Numbered from the stretch's first letter, positions 33,428-45,022 are shown. The stretch is 64,000 nucleotides of DNA from Haematobia irritans (GCF_050003625.1 NC_134399.1:225426975-225490974), one strand, 5' to 3'. The notes: a model not told the origin generated them from the sequence alone. Numbers and translations: made by a program.

Positions 33428-34655
33428 TAGTATTAAATGCATATTATTTTTATATAGTCCCAACCTTCAAATGATTCGTGTCAAAATTTGACGTCCGTAA
33501 GTCAATTAGTTTGTGAGATAGAGCGTCTTTTGTGAAGCAACTTTTGTTATTGTGAAAAAAATGGAAAAAAAGAATTTTGTGTTTTGATAAAATACTATTT
33601 TCTGAAGGGAAAAAATACGGTGGAAGCAAAAACTTGGCTTGATAATGAGTTTCCGGACTCTGCCCCAGGGAAATCAACAATAATTGATTCGTATGCAAAA
33701 TTCAAGCGTGGTGAAATGAGCACGGGGACGGTGAACGCAGTGGATGCCCGAAAGAGGTGGTTACCGACGAAAACATCAACAAATCCACAAAATGAAGTTG
33801 ATCGAGATAGCAGAGGCCTTAAAAATATCAAAGGAACGTGTTGGTCATATCATTCATCAATATTTGGATATGCGGAAGCTCTGTGCAAAATGGGTGCCGC
33901 GTGAGCTCACATTTGACCAAAAACAACAACGTGTTAATGATTCTGAGCGGTGTTTGCAGCTGTTAACCCGTAATACACCCGAGTTTTTCCGTCGATATGT
34001 GACAATGGATGAAACATGGCTTCATCACTACACTCCTGAGTCCAATTGACAGTCGGCTGAGTGGACAGCGACCGGTGAACCGTCTACGAAGGGTGGAAAG
34101 ACTCAAAAGTTCGCTGGCAAAGTAATGGTCTCTGTTTTTTGGCATGAGCATGGAATAATTTTTATCGATTATCTTGAGAAGGGAAAACCCATCAACAGTG
34201 ACTATTATATGGCGTCATTGGAGCGTTTGAAGATCGAAATCGCGGCAAAACGGCCCCATATGAAGAAGAAAAAAGTGTTGTTTCACCAAGACAACGCACC
34301 GTGCCACAAGTCATTGAGAACGATGGCAAAAATTCATGAATTGGGCTTCGAATTGCTTCCCCACACACCGTATTCTCCAGATCTGGCCCCCAGCGACTTT
34401 TTCTTGTTCTCAGACCTCAAAAGGATGCTCGCAGGGAAAACATTTGGCTGCAATGAAGAGGTGATCGCCGAAACTGAGGCATATTTTGAGGCAAAACCGA
34501 AGGAGTACTACCAAATTGGTATCAAAAAATTGGAAGGTCGTTTTAATCGTTGTATCGCTCTTGAAGGGAACTATGTTGAATAATAAAAACGAATTTTGAC
34601 AAAAAACAAAAATGTGTTTTTCTTTGTTAGACCGGGGACTTATCAGCCAACCTGT
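33428..34655 (+). mobile_element. Himar1-like mariner, copy C (5' end missing)
   Basis: Lacks the left terminal repeat; homology starts at GTATTAAATGCATATTA, about 60 bp inside a full element, fused to a DINE tail. The right repeat is complete (AGACCGGGGACTTATCAGCC, AACCTGT) and is followed by TA at 34656-34657. With one end missing it could not be mobilised even with transposase supplied. Confidence 0.95.
33561..34583 (+). pseudogene. Mariner transposase pseudogene (copy C)
   Basis: Starts at ATG 33561, but a 1-bp loss after MEKK shifts the frame within five codons. GGEMSTED is altered by another 1-bp loss near 33724, and part of the DENIKKIHKMILNDR region is deleted. The frame 33744-34049 carries KISKERVGHIIHQY and TMDETWLHHY, then stops where CGA became TGA. 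The frame 34125-34583 is clean to the normal end (GRFNRC to GNYVE) and has FHQDNAPCH and LAPSDFFLF, the second and third catalytic Asp. At least three frameshifts and one nonsense change make it inactive. Confidence 0.93.
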
Positions 34656-34734
34656 TAACATATTTATTGAAAAATTCAGTTAATTGGAGGCAACTTCCTT
34701 TGAAAATGGGTCTAATAAATGTAACAGTCTACCA

Positions 34735-35972
34735 TAACATATTTCCCCGAACTCTGGTGTACGTATATATGGGAGCTATATATAATCTGAACCGATTTTG
34801 ACTAAATTTGACATGTATAGTTAGAATAATAATTATGCTCTCTATGCGAAATTTCACGTAAATGGGAGTACAACTTTGGCCCCCTAGTCATATAAGTGCA
34901 AATCGGACGGAAGATATATATGGGAGCCATATCTAAATCTGAACCGATTTCAACCAAATTTGGCACAATTACCGATACTACTAAACGTACTCCTTGTGCG
35001 AAATTTGGAGCAAATCACGGCAAAACCCTGAATTTTGAGGCCATATAAGTTCAAATCGGACGGAAGATATATATGGGAGCTATATCTAAATTTGAGTCGA
35101 TTTCGAACATATTTGGCACATACAATAGTATCGTTAAGAGTACCGCTTGTGCAAAATTTGAAGTAATTCAGGCCAAAACTCTGGCTTTTGAGACCATATA
35201 AGTACAAATTGGGCGAAAGATATATATGTGAGCTATATCTAAATCTGAACCGATTTTAACAAAATTTGACACACTTAACGATACTATTAAACGTACCCCT
35301 TGTGCAAAATTTGAAGCAAATCACGGCAAAACTCTGGCTTTTGTGGCCATATAAGTTCAAATTGGACGAAAGATATATATGGGAGCTATATCTAAATTTG
35401 GACCGATTTCTATCAAATTTACCAAGCATTGGTAGAATGTCAATACTACTCTCTGTGCAAAATTTCACGAAGATCGGTAGTAAACTTTGGCCTCTGTGGT
35501 CATATGAGTCTAAATCGGACGAAAGATATATATGGGAGCTATATCTAAATCTGACCCGATTTGGCTGATATTTTGCAGGATTCTCGAGATTAATAAAATA
35601 TTTGGATGTACGGTATTTCAAGAAAACCGGTTGATAAACACGCTAACTATGACCAAATCGGGGATAAATATATATGGCAGCTATATCTAAATCTGAACCG
35701 ATTTTTTCCAAAACCAATAGCGATTGTCTCTGTCCCAAGAAACGGTCCTATGCCAAATTTGAGGACGATCGGACTTAAATTGCGAGCTGTACTTTGTGCA
35801 CGAAATTACATATACAGACGAACGGACAGACAGACAGACAGAAGGACATCGCTAAATCGACTCAGAATTTAATTCTAAGCCGATCGGTATACTAAAAGAC
35901 CAATATTTTTTGGCGTTACAAACAAATGCACAAACTTATTATACCCTGTACCACAGTAGTTGTGAAGGGTAT
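34735..35972 (-). mobile_element. DINE-like element, subfamily II, reverse
   Basis: Seven modules of about 150 bp with ATATATATGGGAGCTATATC, TAAATCTGAACCGATTT and GTGCAAAATTTGAAGCAA. Then a short (GACA)n run (35823-35842), CATCGCTAAATCGACTCAG, GTTACAAACAAATGCACAAA and the terminal hairpin ACCCTGTACCACAGTAGTTG with GAAGGGTATAAAA. The tail end is missing at the left. Same subfamily as 21735-22260. Confidence 0.83.
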
Positions 35973-35997
35973 AAAAATAAAAATAAAATTTGACTTT

Positions 35998-36039
35998 GTT
36001 GTAAACTAAGGGTTTGTCACCAACCCCTTAGTTTACAAC
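35998..36039. repeat. 15-bp stem hairpin
   Basis: GTTGTAAACTAAGGG at 35998-36012 is perfectly repeated in inverted form at 36025-36039, with a 12-base loop. It begins about 25 bases past the end of a DINE. Confidence 0.85.
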
Positions 36040-36448
36040 TGAATTCAAAGAAATTAGTTTTATTTTTTAAATAGTTAATATAACTCATTATGGATTTTCG
36101 ATTGGATGAAATTTCCCATGAGAATTAGTAATAGTGACTTTAATTTAATTAAAAATTCTAATAAAGAATAACATTTACAATACCTATATTCAACTAAAAA
36201 CGAACTTATATTTAAGAGGGCAAGCCAAGGCCGAATTCAGGGGGGGGATGAGGGGGATCAAACAAACCCCCCCCCCCCCCCCGAAATGAATGAATGTTTT
36301 TATATAAATAAATACATATTTTTAGCTGCATAGAAAAAATTTATCGAAGATGTTGAAGAAAAGCTGAAGGTTTTATTTTGAAAAACGCTTACCTATAAAA
36401 CTTGCACAAATCCTAGAATACTAGTTGAAAAGCCCGTCAAACGACGGC

Positions 36449-36481
36449 GCGAGAACAAAAACAAATTGTTTTTGTTCTCGC
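36449..36481. repeat. Perfect 33-bp palindrome
   Basis: Arms GCGAGAACAAAAACAA and TTGTTTTTGTTCTCGC are perfect complements with a single central base. Flanked by ACGACGGC. Confidence 0.9.
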
Positions 36482-37542
36482 ACCACAAATTTCATTTTTG
36501 GAAAATGTCTTTCTGCTTTTTATGTGTGTTTGTTGTTCTTTTTGTGAACATGACTCGCTTTGTTTGGCCATAGCAACAACAACGAAACAGCCAAACACAC
36601 ATGTGTAAATGAAATGGCGCAAAACTGCGAAAAGAACCTGCCTAATTCAGCGATGGAAGCACTTGGAAAGTGCAATAAAGAGATATTCCCAAACGTGCAT
36701 ATTCTTTTAAAAATTTTGGTCACTTTGCCAGTTACTCAGGGATGAAAAATACAATTTTTAAGAAAGTACATAAAAGGTATTTTTTGAGCGGAAAGGTACT
36801 TTTTACTAAATTTCAACAAAAATTTCACTGGAAGATTATTGTCAAGAGACTGAATTTTAAAGAAATTAAAATTTGGACAAAATTTTCTATATAATAAAAT
36901 TTTGCAAACATTTTCTATAGAAATAAAATTTTTACAAAATTTTCAATTGAAATAAAATTTTGCAAAAATTCTATATAGAAATAAAATTTTGACAACATTT
37001 TCTACCGAAATAAAAAATCGATAATATAGAATCGCATTCTTTTTTCGACTAAAACATTCTTGAAGTTCAATAAAATCCTGTTTTTGACTATGTCTTTTAC
37101 AAAATCGAGATTTTCTTCCCACATGAACATGTCTGCCATATTTGTAAAAGACTATTAGCAAATAAGGTTGATAAAGACTTTCTCAAAATAGTAAAATATT
37201 TTGTCAAAGCTATTGTACCATAAATCTGATATCGACTCAAAAATGTCTACACAAAAGGTACTAAATCCTTCGCGGGGGTACTACGGTACTGACTGGGGTG
37301 AAAAAGTATTGAAAAAAGTACTAGAGTACTGCATTTTCCATCCCTGCAGTTACTACGTGCTCATCCGAACGTTCATTTTCAACCATGAAGAGATTAAAGA
37401 CGTATCTTAGAAATTCGACTAGCGAGAGTAGACTCAATGGATTGGGTTAATGTCGGTTCATCGCCGAATAAATGTGCCGACTGAAGAAGTCATTGATTTA
37501 TTTGCTGCCCAAAAAGCCCGTCGGTTCAATTTAATATTATAA

Positions 37543-38947
37543 AACAAGTAAGCAAAGTCTCAAGTCGGGCGGGGCCGACTATATTATACCCTGCACTACT
37601 TTGTAGATCTAAATTTTCGATACCATATCACACCCGTCAAATGTGTTGGGGGCTATATATAAAGGTTTGTCCCAAATACATACATTTAAATATCACTCGA
37701 TCTGGACAGAATTTGATAGACTTCTACAAAATCTATAGACTCAAAATTTAAGTCAGCTAAGGCACTAGGGTGGAACACAATTTTAGTAAAAAATAATACC
37801 CTGTTCCACAGTGTGGCACAGGGTATAAATATGGGAAACATTTAAATCTGAAGCAATTTTAAGGAAACTTCGCAAAAGTTTATTTATGATTTATCGCTCG
37901 ATATATATGTTTTAGAAGTTTAGGAAAATTAGAGTAATTTTTACAACTTTTCGCCTAAGCAGTGGCGATTTAACAAGGAAAATGTTGGTATTTTGACCAT
38001 TTTTGTCGAAATCAGAAAAACATATATATGGAAGCTGTATCTAAATCTGAACCGATTTCAATCAAATTTGGCACACATGACTATACCACCAATTGTACTC
38101 CTTGTGCAAAATTTTAAGCTAATCGGGATAAAACTCTGGCTTCTGGATCCATATAAGTCCATATCGGGCGAAAAATATATATGGAAGCTATATCTAAATC
38201 TGAACCGATATCTAAATTTGAATCAATCAAATTTGGCACACATGACTATACTACCAATTGTACTCCTAGTGCAAAATTTCAACCAAATTCGGCCAAAACA
38301 TTGGCTTCTGGGGCCATATAAGTCCATATCGGGCGAAAGATATATATGGGAGCTATATCTAAATCTGAACCGATTTCAATCATATTTTGCACACTTAACT
38401 ATACGACTAAGTGTTATGTTTGTAAAAAATTTCAAGCAAATCGGTATAAAACTCTGGCTGCTGGGTCCATATAAGTCCATATCGGGCGTAAAATATATAT
38501 GGAGCTATATCTAAATCTGAATCGATTTCAACCAAATTTGGCGCGTATAGCTACAATACTAAATCTACTCCCTGTGCAAAATTTCAACCAAATTGGGCCA
38601 AAACTCTGGCTTTTAAGACCATATTAGTCCATATCGGGCGAAAGATATTTATGGGAGCTATATCTGAATCTTAACCGATTTCTTCCAAAATTAATAGGGT
38701 TCTATTCTGACCCAAATTAGGAACATGTGCCAAATTTGAAGGCGATTTGACTTAAATTGCGACCTAGACTTTGATCAAAAAATTGACGGACGGACGGACG
38801 GACAGACGGACATGGTTATATCGACTCAGGGACCCACCTGAGCATTATTGCCAAAGACACCATGTGTTTATCTCGTCTCCTTCTTGATGTTACAAACATA
38901 TGCACTAACTTATAATACACTTTTCCACAGTGTGGCGCAGGGTATAA
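37543..38947 (-). mobile_element. DINE-like element, subfamily III
   Basis: Starts ACAAGTAAGCAAAGTCTCAA with the GTCGGGCGGGGCCGAC palindrome and TATTATACCCTGCAC. Four to five modules of about 155 bp (38010-38690) have TATATATGGGAGCTATATC and TTTGGCACACATGACTATAC. A (GACG)n run lies at 38787-38808, and the end is ACACTTTTCCACAGTGTGGC, GCAGGGTATAAA. At 37794-37828 an extra copy of the terminal hairpin (CCCTGTTCCACAGTGTGGCA) occurs inside; the copy at 53480 lacks it. Confidence 0.83.
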
Positions 38948-39066
38948 ATATTGTATACATACATATGCATAAATAAAATTTTCTACACATGAGATTATAT
39001 GAATATTTTTTTTTAAGGTTGAACCCCCCCCCCCCCCCCCCCCGAATTAAAATCCTGGCTACGGCC

Positions 39067-40002
39067 TTGGGGCAAGCACTCATAAATTAAGACTTGGATA
39101 ATCAATACTTTTAGCATTACCCTGCCAACATTTTTTTAATTTGGGGGCGCTTCTGAGAATCTCCACTATTGAGAAGTTGTACCACGCCAAGTTACTACGA
39201 AAAAGCTTCTCATCAGTGCAATTATTAGGTGCCTATTTAGATCAATTTCGAAGGACGCCAATAAGAACCCCTGCAAACTATCAGAAAAAGTGAATTTTAA
39301 GGTAATTGTAGAAGAATCATTGTGGTCAAGTAAAACACGATTGTGTAGATGTATATTGATTTGATTAAACATTTATAATTTCTTATAAATATAACATTTT
39401 TCGGTTTATCTCATCACATTTAACACAATTTTTTGCATTAATAAAAAAATGATGTTGAGTTTTAAGTAGCAAGTTACATATTGCAGCGTCTATCAGCCAG
39501 TTTGTTTATTTTCGATGGAGACAGCGTGCCTGGAAAAATATTTGAAAAACGATCACTTTATTCTATTTGGAAAGTCGAAAATTTTTCACCATATACCTTT
39601 CACAATTTTAAGCGTAATATCTATGTTTTCAGAACTTTATTTTCGTTTTTATTTAAATAAAATATAACAAGCTGGTTGCGCTTGGCGTTTCACAAAAAAT
39701 AAAATGGCTCTTCTAACAGTAGTGATGGCAAAATACTTTCATGTACATTTTGTACTTTTTGATATGCTTCCCCCATCACAGTTCGCGATGGTTGTGGTGA
39801 CATTTACGAGTCTGTGGTAGCGATGAAGATGAAATGGAACTTTGAAATGCTGGCAGGGTAGTTGAGTGTACACATAAGAAAGTAACACATAATTCTTCAA
39901 CGAAATAATTATTCAAAAAAGTGTATTTTTGCTTTTAGCGATTTAACATTCCTATGAAAATAATTAAATTCATTCATTAAAAAGAATTCCTTTGGTTTTA
40001 GA
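39067..40002. other. No gene recognised
   Basis: No clear repeat or coding region. TGGCAGGGTA near 39851 and CCTGCCAACA near 39121 hint at an old element bounded by CCTGCCA ends, but I could not establish target duplications. Confidence 0.35.
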
Positions 40003-40122
40003 GATTCATTTGATTTGAAAAAAGTTTCATTTGATTTGAAAAAGGTTTCATTTGGTGTGAAAAAGGTTACACTTGATATGGAACATGTTTTATTTGATTT
40101 GAAAAAGGTTTCATTTGAAGTG
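40003..40122. repeat. 21-bp tandem repeat
   Basis: About five and a half copies of a 21-bp unit like AAAAAGGTTTCATTTGATTTG. Its length, a multiple of three, gives a minus-strand frame with a repeating NETFFKS peptide, which I regard as non-coding. Confidence 0.9.
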
Positions 40123-40123
40123 A

Positions 40124-40523
40124 AAATGCTATATATACCTATAGATCGATATTGACCAATTTTTGCATGGCTGCTAGCGATCATGCAATGTTTCAAATTG
40201 CAACCGAATCAGATGAATTTTGAAGAGGTTCCCGTGGTCAAATCTGTAGATCGATTTCTATGGGGGCTATATATAATTATAGACTGATATGGACCATTAT
40301 ATAGATTGCATGGTTATTGGAGGCCATATACTAACACCATATACCAAATTTCAACCGGATCAGATGAATTTTGCTCCTCCAAGAGGCTCCGGAGGTCAAA
40401 TCTGGGGATCAATTTTTATATGGGGGCTGTATATAATTATGGTCCGATATGGACCAATTTTTGCATGGTTTTTAGAGAGCATATACGTACACCACGTACC
40501 GCATCCTATGGTGGAGTGTATAA
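40124..40523 (-). repeat. DINE-like fragment, subfamily I
   Basis: Two to three modules (AGATCGATTTCTATGGGGGC, GACCAATTTTTGCATGG, CAACCGGATCAGATGAA) ending with GCATCCTATGGTGGAGTGTA. The (GTCY)n core and the tail are missing. Confidence 0.78.
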
Positions 40524-40544
40524 AAAAAAATGAATAAATAAAAT

Positions 40545-40640
40545 TAAAAAAAAAAAATAAAATTTAAATTTAAATAAAATTTAAATTTAAATAAAATTTA
40601 AATTTAAATAAAATTTAAATTTAAATAAAATTTAATTTAA
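40545..40640. repeat. 17-bp A/T tandem repeat
   Basis: About four and a half copies of ATAAAATTTAAATTTAA, a self-complementary A/T unit. Confidence 0.9.
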
Positions 40641-41043
40641 AAAAATATGTAAAACAAGTATATACAGCAGTAAGTTCGACCGGGCCGAATCTTAATTACT
40701 TTGAAAACTCTTCGTCGTAGCGGGCTACTTGATAATATATAGCATTTTAGGGGGTTTGATGACAAATCTTCTACCAAGCAAATCAGTTCAACCAGTACGC
40801 TTCCCGAAGAAAAAATTTAAAGATTCTACCTATGAAGACCAGATCAGATTCTGGATTTATGAGAACCTTTTTTTTTTTGAGTTTTAGAGAAATCATAAAC
40901 ATATCGTTGTATATGATGAAATAACGCCTTGATTCTTAAATCAGTAAATTTTTTCCGCCATTATTTAAATGAACACGATGAGTAAAATCTGGAAAATTTA
41001 CTTTCAGTTTCAAGCAATTTTCATTATCAGTGCGCCTGCTATA

Positions 41044-41227
41044 CCCTGAAAGAAGTTTTTTTCTTTTGTGAGGAACGAAATTTTAGACAAGCAAAGTTTT
41101 CTTTTAACACAAATTTTAGAGACAGTCGTTGAATCGCTTATCAAAAATTCGGATTAGTTTGCTTCGGAATTCGGAATTTCGTTTGTCTAAAATTTCATTT
41201 CGGAGGAAAATATTTTTTCTTTGGGTG
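41044..41227. mobile_element. Short TW-type MITE (184 bp)
   Basis: TA flanks (41042-41043 and 41228-41229). Ends CCCTGAAAGAAG and CTTTGGGTG. Both arms match the TW element end (ACGAAATTTTAGACAAGCAA and TTTGTCTAAAATTTCATT), so it is a palindromic deletion derivative without the tRNA-like part. Confidence 0.75.
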
Positions 41228-41327
41228 TACCCTCAAGAAGTTAATTCGGTATATATCGACGCCTTGCCAAATGGACCTGTGAAAATAAATGCGATACAGA
41301 TTTTTGAGGGTCTAAAATTCTAGTATA

Positions 41328-41555
41328 CACTAGTAGAAAAAGTTTCGTGATATTAACGAAATGTGTTGTTAAAAGTCAGCCAATGAAACAAATTCGTTAA
41401 TACAACGAATTTTTTCGTTAATATAACGAATTTTCTGCAAATCAACGTAACGTTTCGTACTATTAACGAATATTTTCATTGTATTAATGCAAATGTTTCG
41501 TTATATCAATGAACATTTTTCGTTGGCTGACTTTTAATGAAATTTTCTTTGTGTG
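41328..41555. mobile_element. R2 MITE (228 bp), copy a
   Basis: TA flanks. Ends CACTAGTAGAAAAAGTTTCG and TTTTCTTTGTGTG. Subterminal TTAAAAGTCAGCCAATGAAA is repeated inverted near the other end. The interior is full of TTCGTTAATATAACGAA half-palindromes. Confidence 0.9.
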
Positions 41556-42037
41556 TATTTACATTTTTCTGCAAATCGGATAAAAACTTCGGTTTCTAAA
41601 AGCCCAAGGAGTTAAATCTGGAGATCGGTCTATGTGGAGGCTATATTAAAACATGGGTCGACGACCTGCATATTCAGCTGACCTATTTGTGGTCAGCCGG
41701 ATTTCAGAAGTCCTAGAAATTAATTCGGGAGTTAGGTCTATACCAAAACACGGAACAATACTCACCATCACTTAATGTTCCTCAAATACCTCTAGAATTC
41801 CACTTTCAGATGAATTGGGTGAAAGCTACGGATTCTAGAAGCCCAAGAAATAAAATCGGGAGATCGGTCTATATGGGGGCTATACCAACATATGGACCTA
41901 TAGGCACAATTTGCGACACATCTATTTGTGATCTAAAAATACCTGTCAAGGAAATCGGCTAGAAAATATTGTCTCTAGACGCCCAAAAAAACCTCTAGAT
42001 TTTCAATTTCAAGCAAATCGGCTAGTAAATATAGTCT

Positions 42038-42539
42038 CCCAGCAAAAAAAAGCGTCGCCAAAAAAGTAATGAAAATGTTCTTTTTGGATCCGGAAGTGGT
42101 GCAAAATTGACGCAGAAGCGATGAAATTAACATGGGCTTGTCATAGGACGGATCCGAATTCAATGTTTTGGATGTAAATTAAAAAATTCTGTGATATTTT
42201 GTCAAATAAATAATTTTTATAATTTTTAATAGATTCTATCTCTTGTCTGAAACGTTCGACTTCAAATATTTTCAAAAATTCACATTTTTTTCAGATTGGA
42301 TTTAGCATTTTTTTCGACAAAATTTAAATGATTTGTTCCATTTTATGAATTCTTACTCTGTTATTTGAAACAAAAAAAGTTAAAATTACCCATTAAAAGT
42401 ATGAAAAACCAAGTTATAAAAAATTGAATGAAAAGAACTTCCTGGGTAGTTAAAATAAAGAACATCATTGGGAGTACATCTTCTGGAAGTGCTTTTAAAG
42501 TTGTGCCTTTGGAAGAACTTCTAAATGTGTTTGCTGGGC
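42038..42539. mobile_element. R5 repeat (502 bp)
   Basis: Bounded by CCCAGCA and TGCTGGG, inside a DINE. It contains GCGTCGCCAAAAAAGTAATG, GCAGAAGCGATGAAATTAAC and GGAAGTGCTTTTAAAGTTGT. Related pieces lie at 42960-43088 and, reversed, 63350-63478. Non-coding; family unknown. Confidence 0.7.
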
Positions 42540-42959
42540 TCTAGACGCCCAAGAAGTAAAATCGAGAGATCGGTTTATATGGGGGCTATACCAAAACATG
42601 GACCGATGGGCACCATTTTCGGCACACCTTTTTATGGTTCTCAAGTACCTCTAGATTTTCAATTTCAGGCAAATTGGATTGGATTGTGGTTTTTATAAGG
42701 CCAATATCATAAATCGGTTTATATGGGGACTATATCAAAACTTTGACCAATATAGCCCATCTTCGTACTTGACCTGTCTGCAAACAAAAAACGAATCTGT
42801 GTCAAATTTCAGGACGAAAGCGCCATTATTGAAGGCTGTAGCGTGATTACAAGAGACAGACGGACATGCTTATATCGTCTTAGAATTTCTCCCTGATCAA
42901 GAATATATACTTTATATAGTCGGAAATCGATATTTCGATGTGTTACACACGGAATGACA

Positions 42960-43088
42960 AATAAAAACGAGTTATACAAAATTGTATTAAAAGTACTTCC
43001 TGTGTATTCAAAATAAAGAACATATTTGGAAGTGCTTTCAATGTTGTGCCTTTAGAACAACCTCCAATTTTTTTATGCTGGGACATAT
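42960..43088. repeat. R5 fragment
   Basis: Matches the right half of R5: AAAGTACTTCCTGTGTATTC, GAACATATTTGGAAGTGCTT, ending TTTTTATGCTGGGAC. Confidence 0.7.
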
Positions 43089-43096
43089 TTTGAATA

Positions 43097-44386
43097 ACAG
43101 TTCGGCTGATAAGTCCCCGGTCTAACAAAGAAAAACACATATTTTTGTCAAAATTCGTTTTTATTATACAACACAGTTCCCTTCAAGAACGATACAACGA
43201 TTATAACGATCTTCCAATTTTTTGATACCATTTTGGTAGTACTCCTTCGGTTTTGCCTCAAAATAGGCCTCAGTTTCGGCGATCACCTCTTCATTGCAGC
43301 CAAAGTTTTTCGCTGCGAGCATCCTTTTGAGGTCTGAGAACAAGAAAAATCGCTAGGGACCAGATCTGGAGAATACGGTGGGTGGGGAAGCAATTCGAAG
43401 CCCAATTCATGAATTTTTGCCATCGATCTCAATGACTTGTGGCACGGTGCGTTGTCTGGTGGAACAATACTTTTTTCTTCTTCATATGGGGCCGTTTTGC
43501 CGCGATTTCGACCTTCAAACGCTCCAATAACGACATATAATAGTCACTGTTGATGGTTTTTTCCCTTCTCAAGATAATCGATAAAAATTATTCCATGCGC
43601 ATCCCAAAAACAGACGCCATTACTTTGACAGCGGATTTTTGAGTCTTTCCACGCTTCGGAGACGGTTCACCGGTCGCTGTCCACTCAGCCGACAGTCGAT
43701 TGGACTCAGGAGTGTAGTGATGGAGCCATGTTTCATCCATTGTTACATATCGACGGAAAAACTCGGGTGTATTGCGAGTTAACAGCTGCAAACACCGCTC
43801 AGAATCATCAACATGTTGTTGTTTTTGGTCAAATGTGAGCTCGCGCGGCACCCATTTTTCACAGAGCTTCCGCATATCCAGATATTGATGAATGATATGA
43901 CCAACACGTTCCTTTGATATCTTTAAGGCCTCTGCTATCTTGATCAACTTTATTTTACGGTCATTCGAAATCACCTTGTGGATTTTTTTGATGTTTTCGT
44001 CGGTAACCACTTCTTTCGGGCGTCCACTGCGTTCACCGCCCTCCGTGCTCATTTCACAACGCTTGAATTTTGCATACCAATCAATGATTGTTGATTTCCC
44101 TGGGGCAGAGTCCGGAAACTCATTATCAAGCCAAGTTTTTGCTTCCACCGTATTTTTTCCCTTCAGAAAACAGTATTTTATCAAAACACGAAATTCCTTT
44201 TTTTCCATTTTTTCACATTAACAAAAGGTGCTTCACAAAAGACGCTCTATCTCACAAACTAATTGACTTACAGACGTCAAATTTTGACACGAATCATTTG
44301 AAGGTTGGTACTATATAAAAATAATATGCATTTAATACTAGCGACGCCATTTATGTGTCAGACCGGGGACTTATCATCCGACCTGT
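43097..44386 (-). mobile_element. Himar1-like mariner, copy D, near full length
   Basis: At 1290 bp this is the most complete mariner here. Both terminal repeats are present (ACAGTTCGGCTGATAAGTCC at 43097 and the complement GACTTATCATCCGACCTGT at 44386), flanked by TA (43095-43096 and 44387-44388). It lies upstream of the secreted-protein gene at 45023, with about 0.5 kb between it and that gene's TATA box. Confidence 0.97.
43163..44208 (-). pseudogene. Mariner transposase pseudogene (copy D)
   Basis: Starts at ATG 44208 (MEKKEFRVLIKYCFLKGK) and is open for 206 codons to 43588, covering both helix-turn-helix parts, the WVPREL linker and the first Asp in TMDETWLHHY. A 1-bp deletion in an A-run near 43611 (after KVMASVF) shifts the frame. 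Downstream the code for FHQDNAPCH-like and LAP.SDF parts is recognisable, though the HQD segment is altered and another 1-bp loss follows the third Asp near 43350. The normal C-terminus is recognisable near 43165. Of the five copies it has the longest clean N-terminal frame, but it is still inactive. Confidence 0.93.
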
Positions 44387-44389
44387 TAA

Positions 44390-44900
44390 TACCCCCGAAA
44401 GCAAACTGATCTGGCATAGGGGCTATGTACTTATTATTTCTCTTCAAAATCATCTACGTTTTCACCGGTAAGAATTCAGCAGTAGTCATCATGGATAGTA
44501 GTCGATGGAGAACTTCAATTATTATCATATTTTGATATGTCTGAGCAACATCCATAGACTTCTTATGAAATATATTTTAAACAGCATATCAGCTTTTTTT
44601 TAATAATTTGCTTTGCAAATTTTATATGAATTTTGCAAAGAGGCCATAAGCCAAATTCTATTCAAACAACAAAATCGTTAAAAAATTGGGTCATTCTGTG
44701 AACTCTATCGTGTTTATGTATCGCTCACACCTTTCTAATGGAAATTTGCAAAGAAATTCGCAAACACAGCGTGTATTTAGGAGAAATTTATGCGAGTTCT
44801 CCAAAAATTTGCATTTATTCTAATTTGGCCTATCGCTGTCGCTGACTTTTTTTTACGTCGTGTCATAGAGGGTACAATAGGGTCGCTGACATGCATTCGA
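44390..44900. other. Upstream region of the 45-kb gene; no other gene
   Basis: No repeat of the window. It contains the likely proximal promoter region of the gene at 45023. I cannot name transcription factor sites with confidence. Confidence 0.4.
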
Positions 44901-44904
44901 CCTG

Positions 44905-44912
44905 TATAAAAG
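44905..44912 (+). promoter_or_regulatory. TATA box of the 45-kb gene
   Basis: TATAAAAG at 44905-44912, about 118 bp upstream of the start codon. A start of transcription about 30 bp downstream, near the TCATAGTCATC stretch at about 44936-44947, would give an 80 to 90-base leader. Confidence 0.75.
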
Positions 44913-45022
44913 ACTCTGTCATCGCCACCAAGAAGTCATAGTCATCTTCTATCTATCCCAAACAAGAGTCTAGTACCATCAAAAAGATAGGATTAGAAAT
45001 TGGGACAAGAAAAGGTACAAAA

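Larger units (their letters stand above)
36225..39066. repeat. Block between inverted AAGGCC..G-run ends
   Basis: The left edge is CCAAGGCCGAATTCAGGGGG followed by G- and C-runs (36241-36282). The right edge, complemented, is CCAAGGCCGTAGCCAGGATT with a C-run at 39027-39046. Such AAGGCC..GGGGG ends look like a transposon border, but no family is assigned. The block contains a type III DINE at 37543-38947, a palindrome at 36449-36481 and copies of the 28-bp TTCTATAGAAATAAAATTTT unit at 36870-37010. Confidence 0.5.
40653..42959 (-). mobile_element. DINE-like element, subfamily G, with three nested insertions
   Basis: Starts ACAAGTATATACAGCAGTAA with GTTCGACCGGGCCGAA. Modules of the G type (GGAGATCGGTCTATGTGG, ATATGGGGGCTATACCAA) run to 42760. 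Then GCTGTAGCGTGATTACAAGA, CTCCCTGATCAAGAATATAT and TATTTCGATGTGTTACACAC, breaking off at 42959 before the terminal hairpin. Nested: TW-type MITE 41044-41227, R2 MITE 41328-41555 and R5 repeat 42038-42539. Confidence 0.8.

Noticed and set aside
35256..35621. 121-codon minus-strand frame and 38 kb 173-codon plus-strand frame
   Set aside because: Both are module translations within type II and type III DINE arrays.
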